Origin: an uncultured Ignavibacteria bacterium
Lineage (GTDB): Bacteria; Bacteroidota; Ignavibacteria; Ignavibacteriales; Melioribacteraceae
DNA length: 24,395 bases
Assembly (NCBI GenBank): GCA_937930275.1
Contig: CALGLM010000085.1
Span: 1-24,395 of the forward strand
Direction: 5' to 3'
Every line of letters begins with the position of its first letter. Positions within the stretch are counted from its first letter, which is position 1. The translations under genes and the position numbers were made by a program. Positions 9,001-14,706 of the stretch are shown here, one piece after another. The notes beneath the pieces are model-generated. The model was not told the DNA's origin and ran no database searches. It saw nothing but the letters and a program-made list of their open reading frames with translations.

Positions 9001-11512
9001 TTTAGGAAGATTTACAAAAGTTATTGATAGAAATATATTAGGAATGGTTTCTTCAAAACATGTAAGGATTAGGCTTATCGAATCAAGTTCGAAGGAAAAA
9101 TTATCAGATACTTGCGATCAAGCTTTAACAACAAGTGAAATACTATTAACTTACCCGAATGAAGGAGAACATTTTGGGAAAGTAGATTCTATTAAATGGG
9201 AGTGTAGTACTAATACTATTGAAAATGTAAATATATGGTATAAACGTGATGATTTAACAAACTGGAGATTGATAGCAAGTAATGTTCCTGCAAATAGTGA
9301 TTCATATAAATGGTATATTAAAAATATCGATCCGGCACAAAATTATAGGATTAAAATTGAGGATGCAAATCCGGATCCAAAATATAGAGCGATTAATGAT
9401 TTAAGTGACGAAACATTTACTATTTGTGATATTAATCTAACATATCCTAACGGTAATGAAAAATTAAAAGTAGGAAAGATTTATCAAATAAAATGGAATA
9501 GCTCGTTTATTAATTTAATTAGATTAGAATATTCGATTGATGACGGTAATAACTGGTATTCTGTATCTGCTGATCCGATTTCTGCAGCACAACAAACTTT
9601 TGATTGGACAATTCCGAGTGATTTTAGTAGAAAAGTTAGACTAAGAGTAAGTGACTATGACAAATCACTAATAAATGATATGTCTGATACTACTTTTACA
9701 ATTGCAGATATAAGATTATTGAATCCAAATGAATTAATGGCACTAAACTCCGGTACCGATTATACAATTAAATGGGAATCACAAAACGTAGATACAGTAA
9801 GAATTCAACTTTCTACTGATAATGGTAGAAACTGGATTTACAACTTAAAAACTATTCCTTCGGATAGCGGTAAATATATTTGGAATGTACAACCTTTATT
9901 ATCTTCAGCAGCTCGAATTCGTGTACTTGATATAAACGAAGCAAATATTAGTGATACAAGTAATAGTCACTTTGTAATAGGTAAATTTCCGACTGTAAAA
10001 GTTGTAAAAATTAATCAAAGCAGTATTATTAAATTCTTCTACGAGTTTTTAACTCCGCAGGAAACAATTTTAATTGATAGATTTGAGTTCCAAGTCGGAG
10101 ATGGTCCGATAATTAACAATACGGAATCTTTAATTAATCCGCCATTTAGTATCACGGGACCAATAAATGATACACTTTATTGGAGGAGTTCAGATAAACT
10201 GAACAATATGGAAGGAGTTACAAAGATATATGTAAGGTTTAGAAGTCCTCAGTTTAATGTATATTATGATGTTTTGATTGATAGTGTTGCCTATGATAAT
10301 AAAGCACCTGATTTTGATAGAAATAGTGTTTCGTATTATCAGTTACCGGAAAAATACGGTTGGAATAAAGTTATTGTAAAATGGAATAAAGGGACGGATT
10401 TAAGTTCCAACATATATTATAAATTATATTTTTATGATATTAATAACGAATACTTAAACTACTCAAAAGTTACAAAAGATGACTCATTAATAATATCTGA
10501 TGTAACTACTTCGGTTAAGTATAAAGTTAAACTTGACATATATGATGATTTCAAAAATACTTCAAACTTTGCATTATCAGATTATGGTGCAATTGCTTTA
10601 GGTGATTTTGCACCTCATGACGGAATTTTGGACGCCCGAGATTTATCGACCTTTGTGTATATGTGGAGCTCAAAAGATTCGACTACCGGTGTTGACTTTG
10701 CACCATATGACGGAACATTCCCGTATATTAAAGTTAGGGGGGATAATAAATTGGATGTTGATGATTTATTGGCTTTCGTAAATAATTGGAATTATGCACA
10801 AGAATTTACTTTACCAAAGAAAAATCAATATGTTTCCGAATCTGACATTGTTGAAAGGAAGAAAATTACTTTTAAAACCGGAGAGAATAAATTTAATTTC
10901 CCAATTAATTTTGAAGACAAAGAATTACTTGCAGTTTCGGCAGTAATAAATTATCCGGTAGGAACGTTTGAATTTGATTCACTTTCCGTATCCGGTTTAA
11001 GTAAGAATAACGGCTTAGCATTTATTAAGGTTGATAGTTTAAACGGATTTGCTAAGCTTGATTTTGCCGAATTATATAACGGATTAAAAGGAAACTACGG
11101 AATTGACGCAAACTTAAAATGTTCTTTTGATAAATTAAACAAAAAAGACTCTTTAAGTATTAGATATATTGGGTATAAAGCAAGCGGTATTAAAGTTTTT
11201 GATAAAACGGTTGTATACACGTTAAACGAAGTGCCCGCATCTTATAAGTTATATCAAAATTATCCTAATCCTTTTAACCCTTCAACAACAATTGAATATG
11301 ATTTACCCGAAAAAACAAAAGTTAATTTAACTGTTTTCGATATATTAGGTCGCGAAGTTGCCGTTTTAATTAATGAAGAGCAAGAAGTTGGAACATACAG
11401 ATTGCAATTTGATTCGGGTAAAATACGAAACGGTTTGGCAAGCGGTGTTTATCTATTAAGAATGAGCACCGATAATTATAAAATTACAAAAAAGATGCTG
11501 TTACTAAAATAA
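2..11512 (+). CDS. Giant repetitive type IX-secreted surface protein (5' end outside window)
   Basis: The reading frame is open from the first bases, so this is the 3' part of a larger gene; at least 3836 residues are visible. The GTG at 191 is an ordinary Val codon inside a repeat, not a start. Order of parts: the tail of one repeat, about 35 complete Ig-like repeats (119 to about 9990) with the pattern PNGGExWQAGxxxxIxW, then YSxDNGxxW, xYxWxIP and VRIxD; a beta-rich stretch and fibronectin-III-like segment (about 9990-10590); a dockerin-like pair (10601-10789); a possibly cohesin-like region (about 10860-11230); and a type IX sorting domain (11243-11509). The repeats resemble the Kre9/KNH-like Ig-fold family (Pfam PF10342, from memory). 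The product is Asn/Ser/Thr-rich with few Cys. Inference: it is exported by type IX secretion and acts as an adhesin or scaffold. A cohesin lipoprotein gene follows 13 bp downstream. No enzymatic domain is visible. Confidence 0.9.
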   Translation, partial: WNIDNISSSIQAKIRVSDAESGLNISYTTNNFNIIKLNINSPNGDELLQAGKTATISWQSSSQVPFVNIFYSTDNGLNWVQIANNVLSPANVINTYSWSVPSNIVGENNRIKIVSSSDGTINTTSLNKFTIGSLDFTNPTVNSIWQTNKRYKIEWNSQLIGDVKLEYSLDNGTTWNNIINSYNSSLHFYNWDIPVDSYSNQAQVRIVSNKNALVNETTAPFTLKRLEVKIPNGGETWKAGTPRTITWDANYVNSVTLYISSDNGQTWDNTPIAKNISGNGGQHSWVIPVNYSGKNYKIKIVDDEVSSVRDSSSTPFTINSFALTSPIGGEIWQAGTTKTIKWTVSNVNEVFLEYSLDNGTTWNSIISNLNAELKQYDWLIPNNISSNQARIKITDHQDNNNYYISNPFTINKLSVTSPNGGELWQAGTSHAVTWNSAFINNVTLEYSVDNGVSWVNIASGINAALGTYNWLIPSGISSANVRVKISDSDNSSYYDICDSKFVIGNMEITNPAASSQFQAGKTCNIAWTISNIGLIDLYYSIDDGVSWNILGTNINSNSTTSFLWDIPSNISSDKAKIKIQSVNDPALNIVSGAFRISNLAITSPNLGNIIWKSGDINTITWNYNFVDNIKLEYTSNGGTSWNTIVNSIAAATGTYNWQTPNNLSGELKLRISDAANSNIYDENDNTFSLRYIYVTNPNGGEVVQVGIPFTIKYSYSSNVSLVNILYSDDNGTTWNTITSGPIVANGEYNYTFPSNSLNTTTGLIRIVDANASAIVNDQSDAVFTLSTLLLTSPNGNEQFQVGKTTNITWSAGPTISKIALEYFTETKGWKLIVDNVAANLGTYTWTIPNDPSNVVKVRIKNMENTTVNDISDATFRIADIAVAIPNTDLKWQVGKSKIISWTKTSNVKYVNIEYSIDGGLTWKPPIAVSDSSVNNQFKWLVVNDTTLTAKIRVTDASSNGNIFDISDVNFVISKLEVNQPDGALPILSGSTQEVKWVSTRDIDSVYIKLSMDNGTTWSTLYKEKANKGKYTWSVPSSANTDNAYILVQDTKEETIIDTSNKFKILPANLTLTYPVGGENLQEGRSYNIRWTRTNAVQRIKIEITTNNGTNWTTIESNYPADSLKYSYTIPNGYFSNNAKVRITDALNSFVSSSSNSTFNIYGLTLTSFNQVNQHYKIGDTKAITWQSTNNVNQINIEYSTTEGVWKPIASNVAANLGTYDWIIPNDPSNTIKVRLTYSQTSEIYSISANSFRTANVVVVNPNIIKKLQVGRTEQIKWISTSNATNLNLYYSIDNGLTWKSIQDNVNSTPSIYNWIVPDDTTLTAKIKIVDAISGGLISDESDVNFVISKLEVNQPDGALPILSGSTQEVKWVSTRDIDSVYIKLSMDNGTTWSTLYKEKANKGKYTWSVPSSANTDNAYILVQDTKEETIIDTSNKFKILPANLTLTYPVGGENLQEGRSYNIRWTRTNAVQRIKIEITTNNGTNWTTIESNYPADSLKYSYTIPNGYFSNNAKVRITDALNSFVSSSSNSTFNIYGLTLTSFNQVNQHYKIGDTKAITWQSTNNVNQINIEYSTTEGVWKPIASNVAANLGTYDWIIPNDPSNTIKVRLTYSQTSEIYSISANSFRTANVVVVNPNIFGKLQVNRTEKIKWNYTNNVTSVNLYYSTNNGTSWIAIGNKGIEAAGEYIWTIPDYPSTTALIKVEDNSAPNAINDISDTSFVISKLEVTKPQANDIWASGDIKQIEWTSSNDIDTVGIYITLDGGSVWSSLVKVKASQNNYLWTIPYAINSSNVRILVNDSKFTNVNDTTDKFTIYPPLLKVVTPNGGEYIQGGKNYQISWQSSPDVKNVRIQYRVSPSSSWISVVQSYPADSLKMNWNVPQITTDSAQIKITDVLQPFITDSSDNIFKVGFVTVLEPNGGEHVQAGKEMLIRWSNSTNISNVKIEYSIDGVNYSTIKNSIAAALGNYTWQIPNLSSTTAYIRVSDAASNNTINDTNDNPFVISLLQLTTPSSNIQLQAGTNYLIEWNASSEIQNVNLEYSIDGTTWNRISTVSANLGEYNWLIPNNLCAVSGKLRIWDNSAYNIIDTSKYQITFKQLNIVLPMGNENWQVGTSHEIQWSSCLVDTINIEYSINNGLSWLRVIDNVVANTGKYNWIIPNTPSQNVLIRLVDKTNPTLLSMSNRFAIFNPSIKLLEPNGGEIWQAGSSKTITWQSSNVNYVKVEFSSDSGKTWSVLRSSIQADSFFVWNPVPPNLETKGAMVKITDVMNSHIKDSSLAFTITQLKLLAPLGGEYWQSGTTQKIKWHAGNGINTINLEYSLNSGQSWETIEGAQNYIASADSFAWNIPTTGSNAVKVRIRETYDGTINSVSPDTFTIGWVNVVSPNGGEVVQAGLPLNIRWQNSDNIHNVKVEIYNEPKNQVVAWTEVASSLKQINIVIPANLSSDSLKIRLSASNSNYSIIDYSNNYFSCMMLNLLTPVVGSNWRALTEKNITWEASSNNNTVKLEFSSDAGVTWNNIVTNIPASQFNYIWTVPNNVSSNCLVRILNEEFPNIKDSSGIFTIYIPEVTLLTPNGSEYYQVGKTYKIKWDHLYLTTLKIEYSSDNGSTWEVIKNQIAANAREWDWNIVNKNWSTGSGLIRISDYSDPNIKDVSMANFTVGWIDVLAPDGGENWMSNSSKTIKWDNSNSVSFVNIYYNSGIDTNWIQLAVNYQASLKEFNWQQVPSVETNRGKIKITDALSGGEIVSLSQNYFLITKLYVIEPNGGEVYYKGNTYQIKWTPSININAVKIFLSVNGGNSYEPLEPNSISSQLGYYNWKILDNYYSDSAKIKIVNAEDSTIFATSQGLFTLGNLQLLVFNNAEKVLEKSVKTIAWECSQNISRVDLYYWTKNKIKRLIASDVVAGNKSYNWRLPEEVSDSCYIAIYDHNNYRFFDTSNAPFTICRLKLLNPKGGEVWKLGDSKEFVWESEYINKVNIEFITDDSTSVPIFSDSPYKINDLPINATLGRFTKVIDRNILGMVSSKHVRIRLIESSSKEKLSDTCDQALTTSEILLTYPNEGEHFGKVDSIKWECSTNTIENVNIWYKRDDLTNWRLIASNVPANSDSYKWYIKNIDPAQNYRIKIEDANPDPKYRAINDLSDETFTICDINLTYPNGNEKLKVGKIYQIKWNSSFINLIRLEYSIDDGNNWYSVSADPISAAQQTFDWTIPSDFSRKVRLRVSDYDKSLINDMSDTTFTIADIRLLNPNELMALNSGTDYTIKWESQNVDTVRIQLSTDNGRNWIYNLKTIPSDSGKYIWNVQPLLSSAARIRVLDINEANISDTSNSHFVIGKFPTVKVVKINQSSIIKFFYEFLTPQETILIDRFEFQVGDGPIINNTESLINPPFSITGPINDTLYWRSSDKLNNMEGVTKIYVRFRSPQFNVYYDVLIDSVAYDNKAPDFDRNSVSYYQLPEKYGWNKVIVKWNKGTDLSSNIYYKLYFYDINNEYLNYSKVTKDDSLIISDVTTSVKYKVKLDIYDDFKNTSNFALSDYGAIALGDFAPHDGILDARDLSTFVYMWSSKDSTTGVDFAPYDGTFPYIKVRGDNKLDVDDLLAFVNNWNYAQEFTLPKKNQYVSESDIVERKKITFKTGENKFNFPINFEDKELLAVSAVINYPVGTFEFDSLSVSGLSKNNGLAFIKVDSLNGFAKLDFAELYNGLKGNYGIDANLKCSFDKLNKKDSLSIRYIGYKASGIKVFDKTVVYTLNEVPASYKLYQNYPNPFNPSTTIEYDLPEKTKVNLTVFDILGREVAVLINEEQEVGTYRLQFDSGKIRNGLASGVYLLRMSTDNYKITKKMLLLK
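2901..3790 (+). repeat. Near-identical direct repeat, copy A (890 bp)
   Basis: This segment matches 4026-4915 at an offset of exactly 1125 bp. Line-by-line comparison finds three mismatches: 2914 (g, versus a at 4039), 3742 (t, versus c at 4867) and 3766 (c, versus t at 4891). All are synonymous. It encodes three repeat domains plus the start of a fourth (KLEVNQPDG to VVVNPNI). Identity stops abruptly on the right after 3790 and decays within a few bases on the left. Such identity among otherwise diverged neighbours means a recent duplication or gene conversion. Confidence 0.95.
4026..4915 (+). repeat. Near-identical direct repeat, copy B (890 bp)
   Basis: This is the second copy of 2901-3790, in the same reading frame. 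Between the copies (3791-4025) lies most of one repeat domain that is related to, but not identical with, the domains in the matching positions upstream (2665-2900) and downstream (4916-5150). The duplicated unit is therefore four domains (375 codons), of which about three are still identical and one has diverged or been replaced. Confidence 0.95.
10601..10789 (+). other. Dockerin-like duplicated segment within the giant protein
   Basis: Two similar segments follow each other. The first reads GDFAPHDGILDARDL and ends in FVYMW. The second begins VDFAPYDG and after a short insertion reads GDNKLDVDDL, ending in FVNNW. The paired Asp-rich loop, LDxxDL and FVxxW helix is the layout of type I dockerins and related EF-hand-like duplications in extracellular proteins of this superphylum. 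The first loop has an extra residue and lacks a canonical Asn/Asp at position 3, so calcium binding is not assured. The call rests on motif shape only. Confidence 0.55.
11243..11509 (+). other. Type IX secretion C-terminal sorting domain
   Basis: The last 89 residues of the giant protein open with YKLYQNYPNPFNPST, continue with a VFDILGREV strand and a GTYRLQFD strand, then LASGVYLLRM, and end KITKKMLLLK. This is the standard Por secretion system sorting domain of the superphylum. In the known system it directs passage through the SprA translocon and is then cleaved by PorU, with attachment to an outer-membrane glycolipid or release. No PorU, SprA or other machinery gene is in this window. 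Confidence 0.93.
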
Positions 11513-11525
11513 GTTTGAGTTGAAC

Positions 11526-12374
11526 ATGAATAATAGATTTTTAAAGGATAGAATTAAATTGGCAAAGTTAACTATTAAAATATTATTATTAATGGTAATA
11601 GTTTCTTGCAACAACGGCGGCACTACGGATACTCCGCCCGCTTTTATTCAGTTTGTTCAAGCACCGACGGAAAACTCCGTAATAAGTACAAACAGTGTGA
11701 TTTTTGTTTGGAGAGGAAGCGATGATAATTTTGAATATAGATATCGTCTTGTTGAATTAAATGATGAAAATCCGTCCGATTATATAGATTGGTCAAATTA
11801 TTCAAAAGATAGTGAAATTGAGTTCACGGATTTAAATGAAGGAAAGTATCAGTTTCAGTTAGAGGCGAAAAATAAGAACTATTATACAACATTAACAAGA
11901 AAATTTTCTATAGATGCGGTAAAAGGTCCTACTCTATCATTCAATAAAATGATAACAACCTCGGGAATAGGACTTACTGACTCTGTTAGTATATGGATGG
12001 AAGATATTCAAGAGTTAGCAGCCTTTAAATTAGCCATAGATTTTAATCCAAATCTAATTACTTTTGACGGAATATCCGGCGGAAAAACTGTAATCAATTC
12101 TAATTTTTATCAGTTAATAGTTCCTAATTTCAACTCTCAAGAAGTAAAAGATGAAATTAACAGAACAGGCAGAATAATAGTTAATTCTGCTTTTCTTAAG
12201 ACGGGATTATCCGAAGACTATTTATCCGGAAGCGGACGAATTTTAAATGTTAGGTTTACGGGAAAAAGTATTGGAACGACAAAATTAGATTTTACAATTA
12301 TTGAGCTAAGGAAACTTGACGGAACAACTATATTTTACAAAACTCCGGGTTCTGGTACTTATATTATTAAATAA
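11526..12374 (+). CDS. Lipoprotein with fibronectin-III-like and cohesin-like domains
   Basis: The product has 282 residues. A basic N-terminus and hydrophobic stretch (about 15-27) end in IVSC, so Cys28 is the likely lipidated residue after signal peptidase II cleavage; NNGG follows it. Residues about 37-130 form a fibronectin-III or three-Y-like beta domain (VWRGSDD, then FTDLNEGKYQFQLEA). Residues about 134-282 look like a cohesin domain: strand SVSIWMEDI, the cohesin core FKLAIDFNPNLITF, then GRILNVRFTGKSIGTTKLDF. The ATG at 11526 is preferred over an in-frame TTG at 11520, which adds two residues; neither has a clear ribosome binding site. The gene lies 13 bp after the giant gene with no terminator between, so the two are probably co-transcribed. 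Inference: it may bind a dockerin, possibly the one at the giant protein's C-terminus. The cohesin call is fairly good; the partner is unproven. Confidence 0.75.
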   Translation: MNNRFLKDRIKLAKLTIKILLLMVIVSCNNGGTTDTPPAFIQFVQAPTENSVISTNSVIFVWRGSDDNFEYRYRLVELNDENPSDYIDWSNYSKDSEIEFTDLNEGKYQFQLEAKNKNYYTTLTRKFSIDAVKGPTLSFNKMITTSGIGLTDSVSIWMEDIQELAAFKLAIDFNPNLITFDGISGGKTVINSNFYQLIVPNFNSQEVKDEINRTGRIIVNSAFLKTGLSEDYLSGSGRILNVRFTGKSIGTTKLDFTIIELRKLDGTTIFYKTPGSGTYIIK

Positions 12375-12393
12375 TTAGTGTTACCTCTCTAAA

Positions 12394-12414
12394 AATAATG
12401 CTATTATTCTTTTA
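12394..12414 (+). terminator. Weak AU-rich hairpin with T-rich tail
   Basis: AATAAT (12394-12399) and ATTATT (12403-12408) pair around a three-base GCT loop, followed by C then TTTTA. The stem lacks G-C pairs, so as an intrinsic terminator it is weak. Its place, 20 bp after the lipoprotein stop and before a new promoter, makes a role in ending the surface module transcript plausible. Confidence 0.3.
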
Positions 12415-12420
12415 TATTTA

Positions 12421-12449
12421 TTGAAAAGGAAATTAACAATAGCTATATT
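12421..12449 (+). promoter_or_regulatory. Candidate sigma70-like promoter for purC and the following genes
   Basis: TTGAAA (12421-12426) and TATATT (12444-12449) are separated by exactly 17 bases, each one mismatch from the sigma70 consensus. Transcription would start near 12456, about 15 bases before the GAGG ribosome binding site of purC. This is the only gap long enough (104 bp) to hold a dedicated promoter between the surface module and the housekeeping run. In an AT-rich genome chance matches are common. Confidence 0.4.
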
Positions 12450-12478
12450 TAAAGATTGAATTTTAAAAATGAGGTAAT

Positions 12479-13369
12479 ATGAACTCGGTACTTTTATCCA
12501 CTAATTTTAGTGATTTAAAGCTATTTAAAAAGGGAAAAGTAAGGGATATTTACGATTTGGGGGAGTGTTACCTCATTGTTTCCACAGATAGATTAAGTGC
12601 TTTTGACGTTATAATGAATCAAGGAATTCCGGAAAAAGGGAAGATATTAAATAAAATTTCGGAATTTTGGTTTGATTTTTCAAAAAGTATTATTCAAAAT
12701 CATTTGATAACTGCTGATATTAAAGCATTTCCGAAAGTTTGTTTAAAATATTCGGATACATTAGAAGGTCGCTCAATGTTAGTAAAAAAAGCTGAACTAA
12801 TACCTATTGAGTGTATTGTTAGAGGATATATTACAGGCAGCGGATGGAATGATTATAAAATGACCGGCAGCATTTGCGGCATTAAATTACCTGAAAATTT
12901 AAAAGAATCCGAAAAACTTGTTGAACCAATTTTTACCCCTTCATCAAAGGCAGAAGTCGGAATACATGACGAAAATATAACTTATAGCGAAGCGTTAAAG
13001 ATTGTTGATGCAGATTTATTTGAAAAAATTAAGAATACTGCGGTCGAAATATATAAAAAAGCTGCGGATTATGCTTTACAAAAAGGAATTATTATAGCCG
13101 ATACAAAAATGGAATTTGGTATTTACAATAATGAGTTGATATTAATTGACGAATTGTTAACACCGGATTCTTCGAGATTTTGGGATGTTGACGGGTATAA
13201 AATCGGTACTACACCTTTAAGTTATGATAAACAGTTTGTTAGGGACTATTTAATCTCTATTAATTATAACAAAAAACCTCCTGCACCTGATTTACCAGAA
13301 GAAATTATTGAAAAAACAAAAAATAAATACTTGGAAGCTCTTAATAAACTTACCGGTCTAAATGTATAA
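12479..13369 (+). CDS. purC: Phosphoribosylaminoimidazole-succinocarboxamide synthase
   Basis: SAICAR synthetase joins CAIR and aspartate using ATP in de novo purine synthesis, in the cytoplasm. The product has 296 residues, matching the longer single-domain form. Visible family motifs: GKVRDIY (19-25), DRLSAFDV (37-44), [13 protein letters not shown] (111-123), [12 protein letters not shown] with HDENI (150-167), ADTKMEFG (207-214) and [12 protein letters not shown] (224-235). The start ATG has a GAGG box at 12471-12474, four bases upstream, which fixes it. It is the first gene after the candidate promoter at 12421-12449; the next gene starts 2 bp after its stop or overlaps it by 8 bp. purD and guaB lie farther down the same run. 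Confidence 0.97.
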   Translation: MNSVLLSTNFSDLKLFKKGKVRDIYDLGECYLIVSTDRLSAFDVIMNQGIPEKGKILNKISEFWFDFSKSIIQNHLITADIKAFPKVCLKYSDTLEGRSMLVKKAELIPIECIVRGYITGSGWNDYKMTGSICGIKLPENLKESEKLVEPIFTPSSKAEVGIHDENITYSEALKIVDADLFEKIKNTAVEIYKKAADYALQKGIIIADTKMEFGIYNNELILIDELLTPDSSRFWDVDGYKIGTTPLSYDKQFVRDYLISINYNKKPPAPDLPEEIIEKTKNKYLEALNKLTGLNV

Positions 13370-13370
13370 T

Positions 13371-13667
13371 ATGAAGCCAAGAAAAATAATTGCCGAAAAA
13401 GATTTGTTGCACATAGAATGGGATACTGCTACTACCGATATAAAGTTTACTACTCTTAGGTTTTTATGTCCTTGTGCAGCATGTCAAACGGATAGGGAAA
13501 AAGTAGGAGATCATTACTTGGCTATCTATCAATCAGAGCAGATAACAATAAAAAAAATTGATTATTTAGGCAACTATGCAATTAAAATTGAATGGGCTGA
13601 CGGTCACAATACCGGTTTTTACGAGTATGATTATTTATATAACATTTCCGTTAATTCGACCGTATGA
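13371..13667 (+). CDS. DUF971 family protein (GBBH-like N-terminal domain)
   Basis: A small protein of 98 residues. It carries the DUF971 pattern: a short start MKPRKI, a strand LHIEW, the Cys cluster C33PCAAC38 and the C-terminal block WADGHNTGFYEYDYL (75-89), equivalent to the WxDGHxxGxYxxxxL signature. The fold is the same as the zinc-binding N-terminal domain of gamma-butyrobetaine hydroxylase, and the Cys residues may bind a metal. Its function in bacteria is not established to my knowledge. The ATG at 13371 follows the purC stop by one base; an in-frame ATG at 13362 would add three residues and overlap purC by 8 bp. Homologues typically begin close to the PxxI motif, which favours 13371. 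Its stop overlaps the pgsA start (ATGA). Confidence 0.85.
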   Translation: MKPRKIIAEKDLLHIEWDTATTDIKFTTLRFLCPCAACQTDREKVGDHYLAIYQSEQITIKKIDYLGNYAIKIEWADGHNTGFYEYDYLYNISVNSTV

Positions 13668-14263
13668 TACTACCAAATCAATTAACGGTAATGCGTATTA
13701 TTTTAACGCCTGTCTTTTTCTTTTTGTTCTTACAAGAAAGCGCAATAATGCAACAAATATCTGTGATTGTATTTTTAATTGCAGCTATTACAGACTGGTA
13801 TGACGGCTGGCTTGCGCGAAAATTTAACTATATTACAAGCTGGGGTAAATTTATGGATCCGCTGGCTGATAAAATATTAACATCGGCAGCGTTTTTAGGT
13901 TTTGTGTTTTTAGGTATATTACCGGGGTGGATGGTTTTTATTATTATTATACGAGATTTTTTAATAACGGGCTTGAGAAGTTTTGCGGAACTTAAAAAGC
14001 ACTCGTTTTATACATCTCGCTCGGCAAAAATTAAAACTTTTGTTCAAATGTTCTTTTTATACTATTTATTAATAATATATGTTTTAAGAACGTTTCCTTC
14101 CTTTATTAATGAATTTGAATTCTACTATAAACTATTTTCTGATAAAAGTTTAATTTATTATGTAATGCTGTTTATTACAGTATTTACTGCTTATACCGGA
14201 TTTTCGTATATTTATAAAAACCGTTTTATGATTAGAGAATTGTATGCCCCAAAATCTAAATAA
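13664..14263 (+). CDS. pgsA: CDP-diacylglycerol-glycerol-3-phosphate 3-phosphatidyltransferase
   Basis: Forms phosphatidylglycerol phosphate from CDP-diacylglycerol and glycerol-3-phosphate in the inner membrane. The CDP-alcohol phosphotransferase signature is perfect: D47-G48-x2-A51-R52-x8-G61-x3-D65-x3-D69, where the Asp residues bind the metal and catalyse. The N-terminal NQLTVMRIILTP is typical of PgsA, and several hydrophobic segments span the rest of the 199 residues. The start overlaps the preceding stop by 4 bp (ATGA). The next gene encodes the phosphatase for its product, which supports PgsA over phosphatidylserine synthase or another CDP-alcohol transferase. Confidence 0.93.
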   Translation: MILPNQLTVMRIILTPVFFFLFLQESAIMQQISVIVFLIAAITDWYDGWLARKFNYITSWGKFMDPLADKILTSAAFLGFVFLGILPGWMVFIIIIRDFLITGLRSFAELKKHSFYTSRSAKIKTFVQMFFLYYLLIIYVLRTFPSFINEFEFYYKLFSDKSLIYYVMLFITVFTAYTGFSYIYKNRFMIRELYAPKSK

Positions 14264-14705
14264 ATTTGAATACTTTATAGGTTCCGGTTTATTTACCGGT
14301 TCAATAAAATTTGCAAGCGGAACATGGGGAAGCTTAGCGGCTCTTTTAATCTATTTAGTTATTCCCGGTTTTGAAAATGCGACTGTTTTACTTTTGTTAA
14401 GCGCTTTTTTTACTGTAATCGGAATAAAACTTGGGACAAAATTTGAATTGACCTATGGTAAAGATCCAAAAGAATTTACTTTGGATGAGGTTGTAGGGAT
14501 GTGGATAAGTTTACTTTTTATTCCCAAAAAGATTTGGTATATTGCACTTACTTTTTTGATATGGCGAGCAATGGATATAATTAAAATTCCGCCCGCTAAA
14601 CAAGCTGAAAAAATAAAAGGCGGTTTAGGAATTATGCTTGATGATATTATTGCAGCTTTTTATACCGTCATAATTGTTAATTTATTAATTAATTTTATTT
14701 CATAA
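14244..14705 (+). CDS. pgpA: Phosphatidylglycerophosphatase A
   Basis: Dephosphorylates phosphatidylglycerol phosphate to phosphatidylglycerol, the step after PgsA. The 153 residues hold the family motifs: GTWGS (26-30), D74PKEFTLDEVVG (74-85), RAMDIIK (108-114) and KGGLGIMLDD (125-134), with membrane segments around 30-40, 47-62 and 136-150. The coding sequence overlaps the end of pgsA by 20 bp, implying coupled translation of two consecutive enzymes. The usual KP after the DI motif is altered (IKIPPAK), a minor variation. Confidence 0.94.
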   Translation: MPQNLNKFEYFIGSGLFTGSIKFASGTWGSLAALLIYLVIPGFENATVLLLLSAFFTVIGIKLGTKFELTYGKDPKEFTLDEVVGMWISLLFIPKKIWYIALTFLIWRAMDIIKIPPAKQAEKIKGGLGIMLDDIIAAFYTVIIVNLLINFIS

Positions 14706-14706
14706 T

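Larger units (their letters stand above)
119..9990 (+). repeat. Array of about 35 Kre9/KNH-like Ig repeats (about 282 bp each)
   Basis: Counting the recurrent N-terminal motif (hydrophobic, x, PNGGE or a variant, W/xQxG, then I-x-W) gives 35 complete units of about 94 residues after one partial unit at 2-118. Best-conserved positions are the PNGGE turn, the QAG pair, the first core Trp, the YSxDNGxxW strand, the WxIP strand and a late RIxD strand. Most neighbours are clearly diverged at DNA level, so the array is old apart from the recent duplication at 2901-4915. Units near the 3' end are degenerate: those beginning near 8550 and 9130 have lost most of the PNGGE or QAG motif. The family assignment is from memory of the motif; the count is by eye and could be off by one. 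Confidence 0.85.

Noticed and set aside
119..9990. The regularly spaced repeats as a CRISPR-like array
   Set aside because: The period is about 282 bp, the units are diverged and stay in one continuous reading frame, and no cas genes are present; this is a protein-domain array.
11520..11525. TTG start for the lipoprotein gene
   Set aside because: The ATG six bases later is in frame, gives the same signal peptide and needs no rare start; no ribosome binding site favours the TTG.
13576..13803. Plus-strand open frame of 75 codons across the DUF971-pgsA junction
   Set aside because: It overlaps two well-supported genes in another frame and has no family features.
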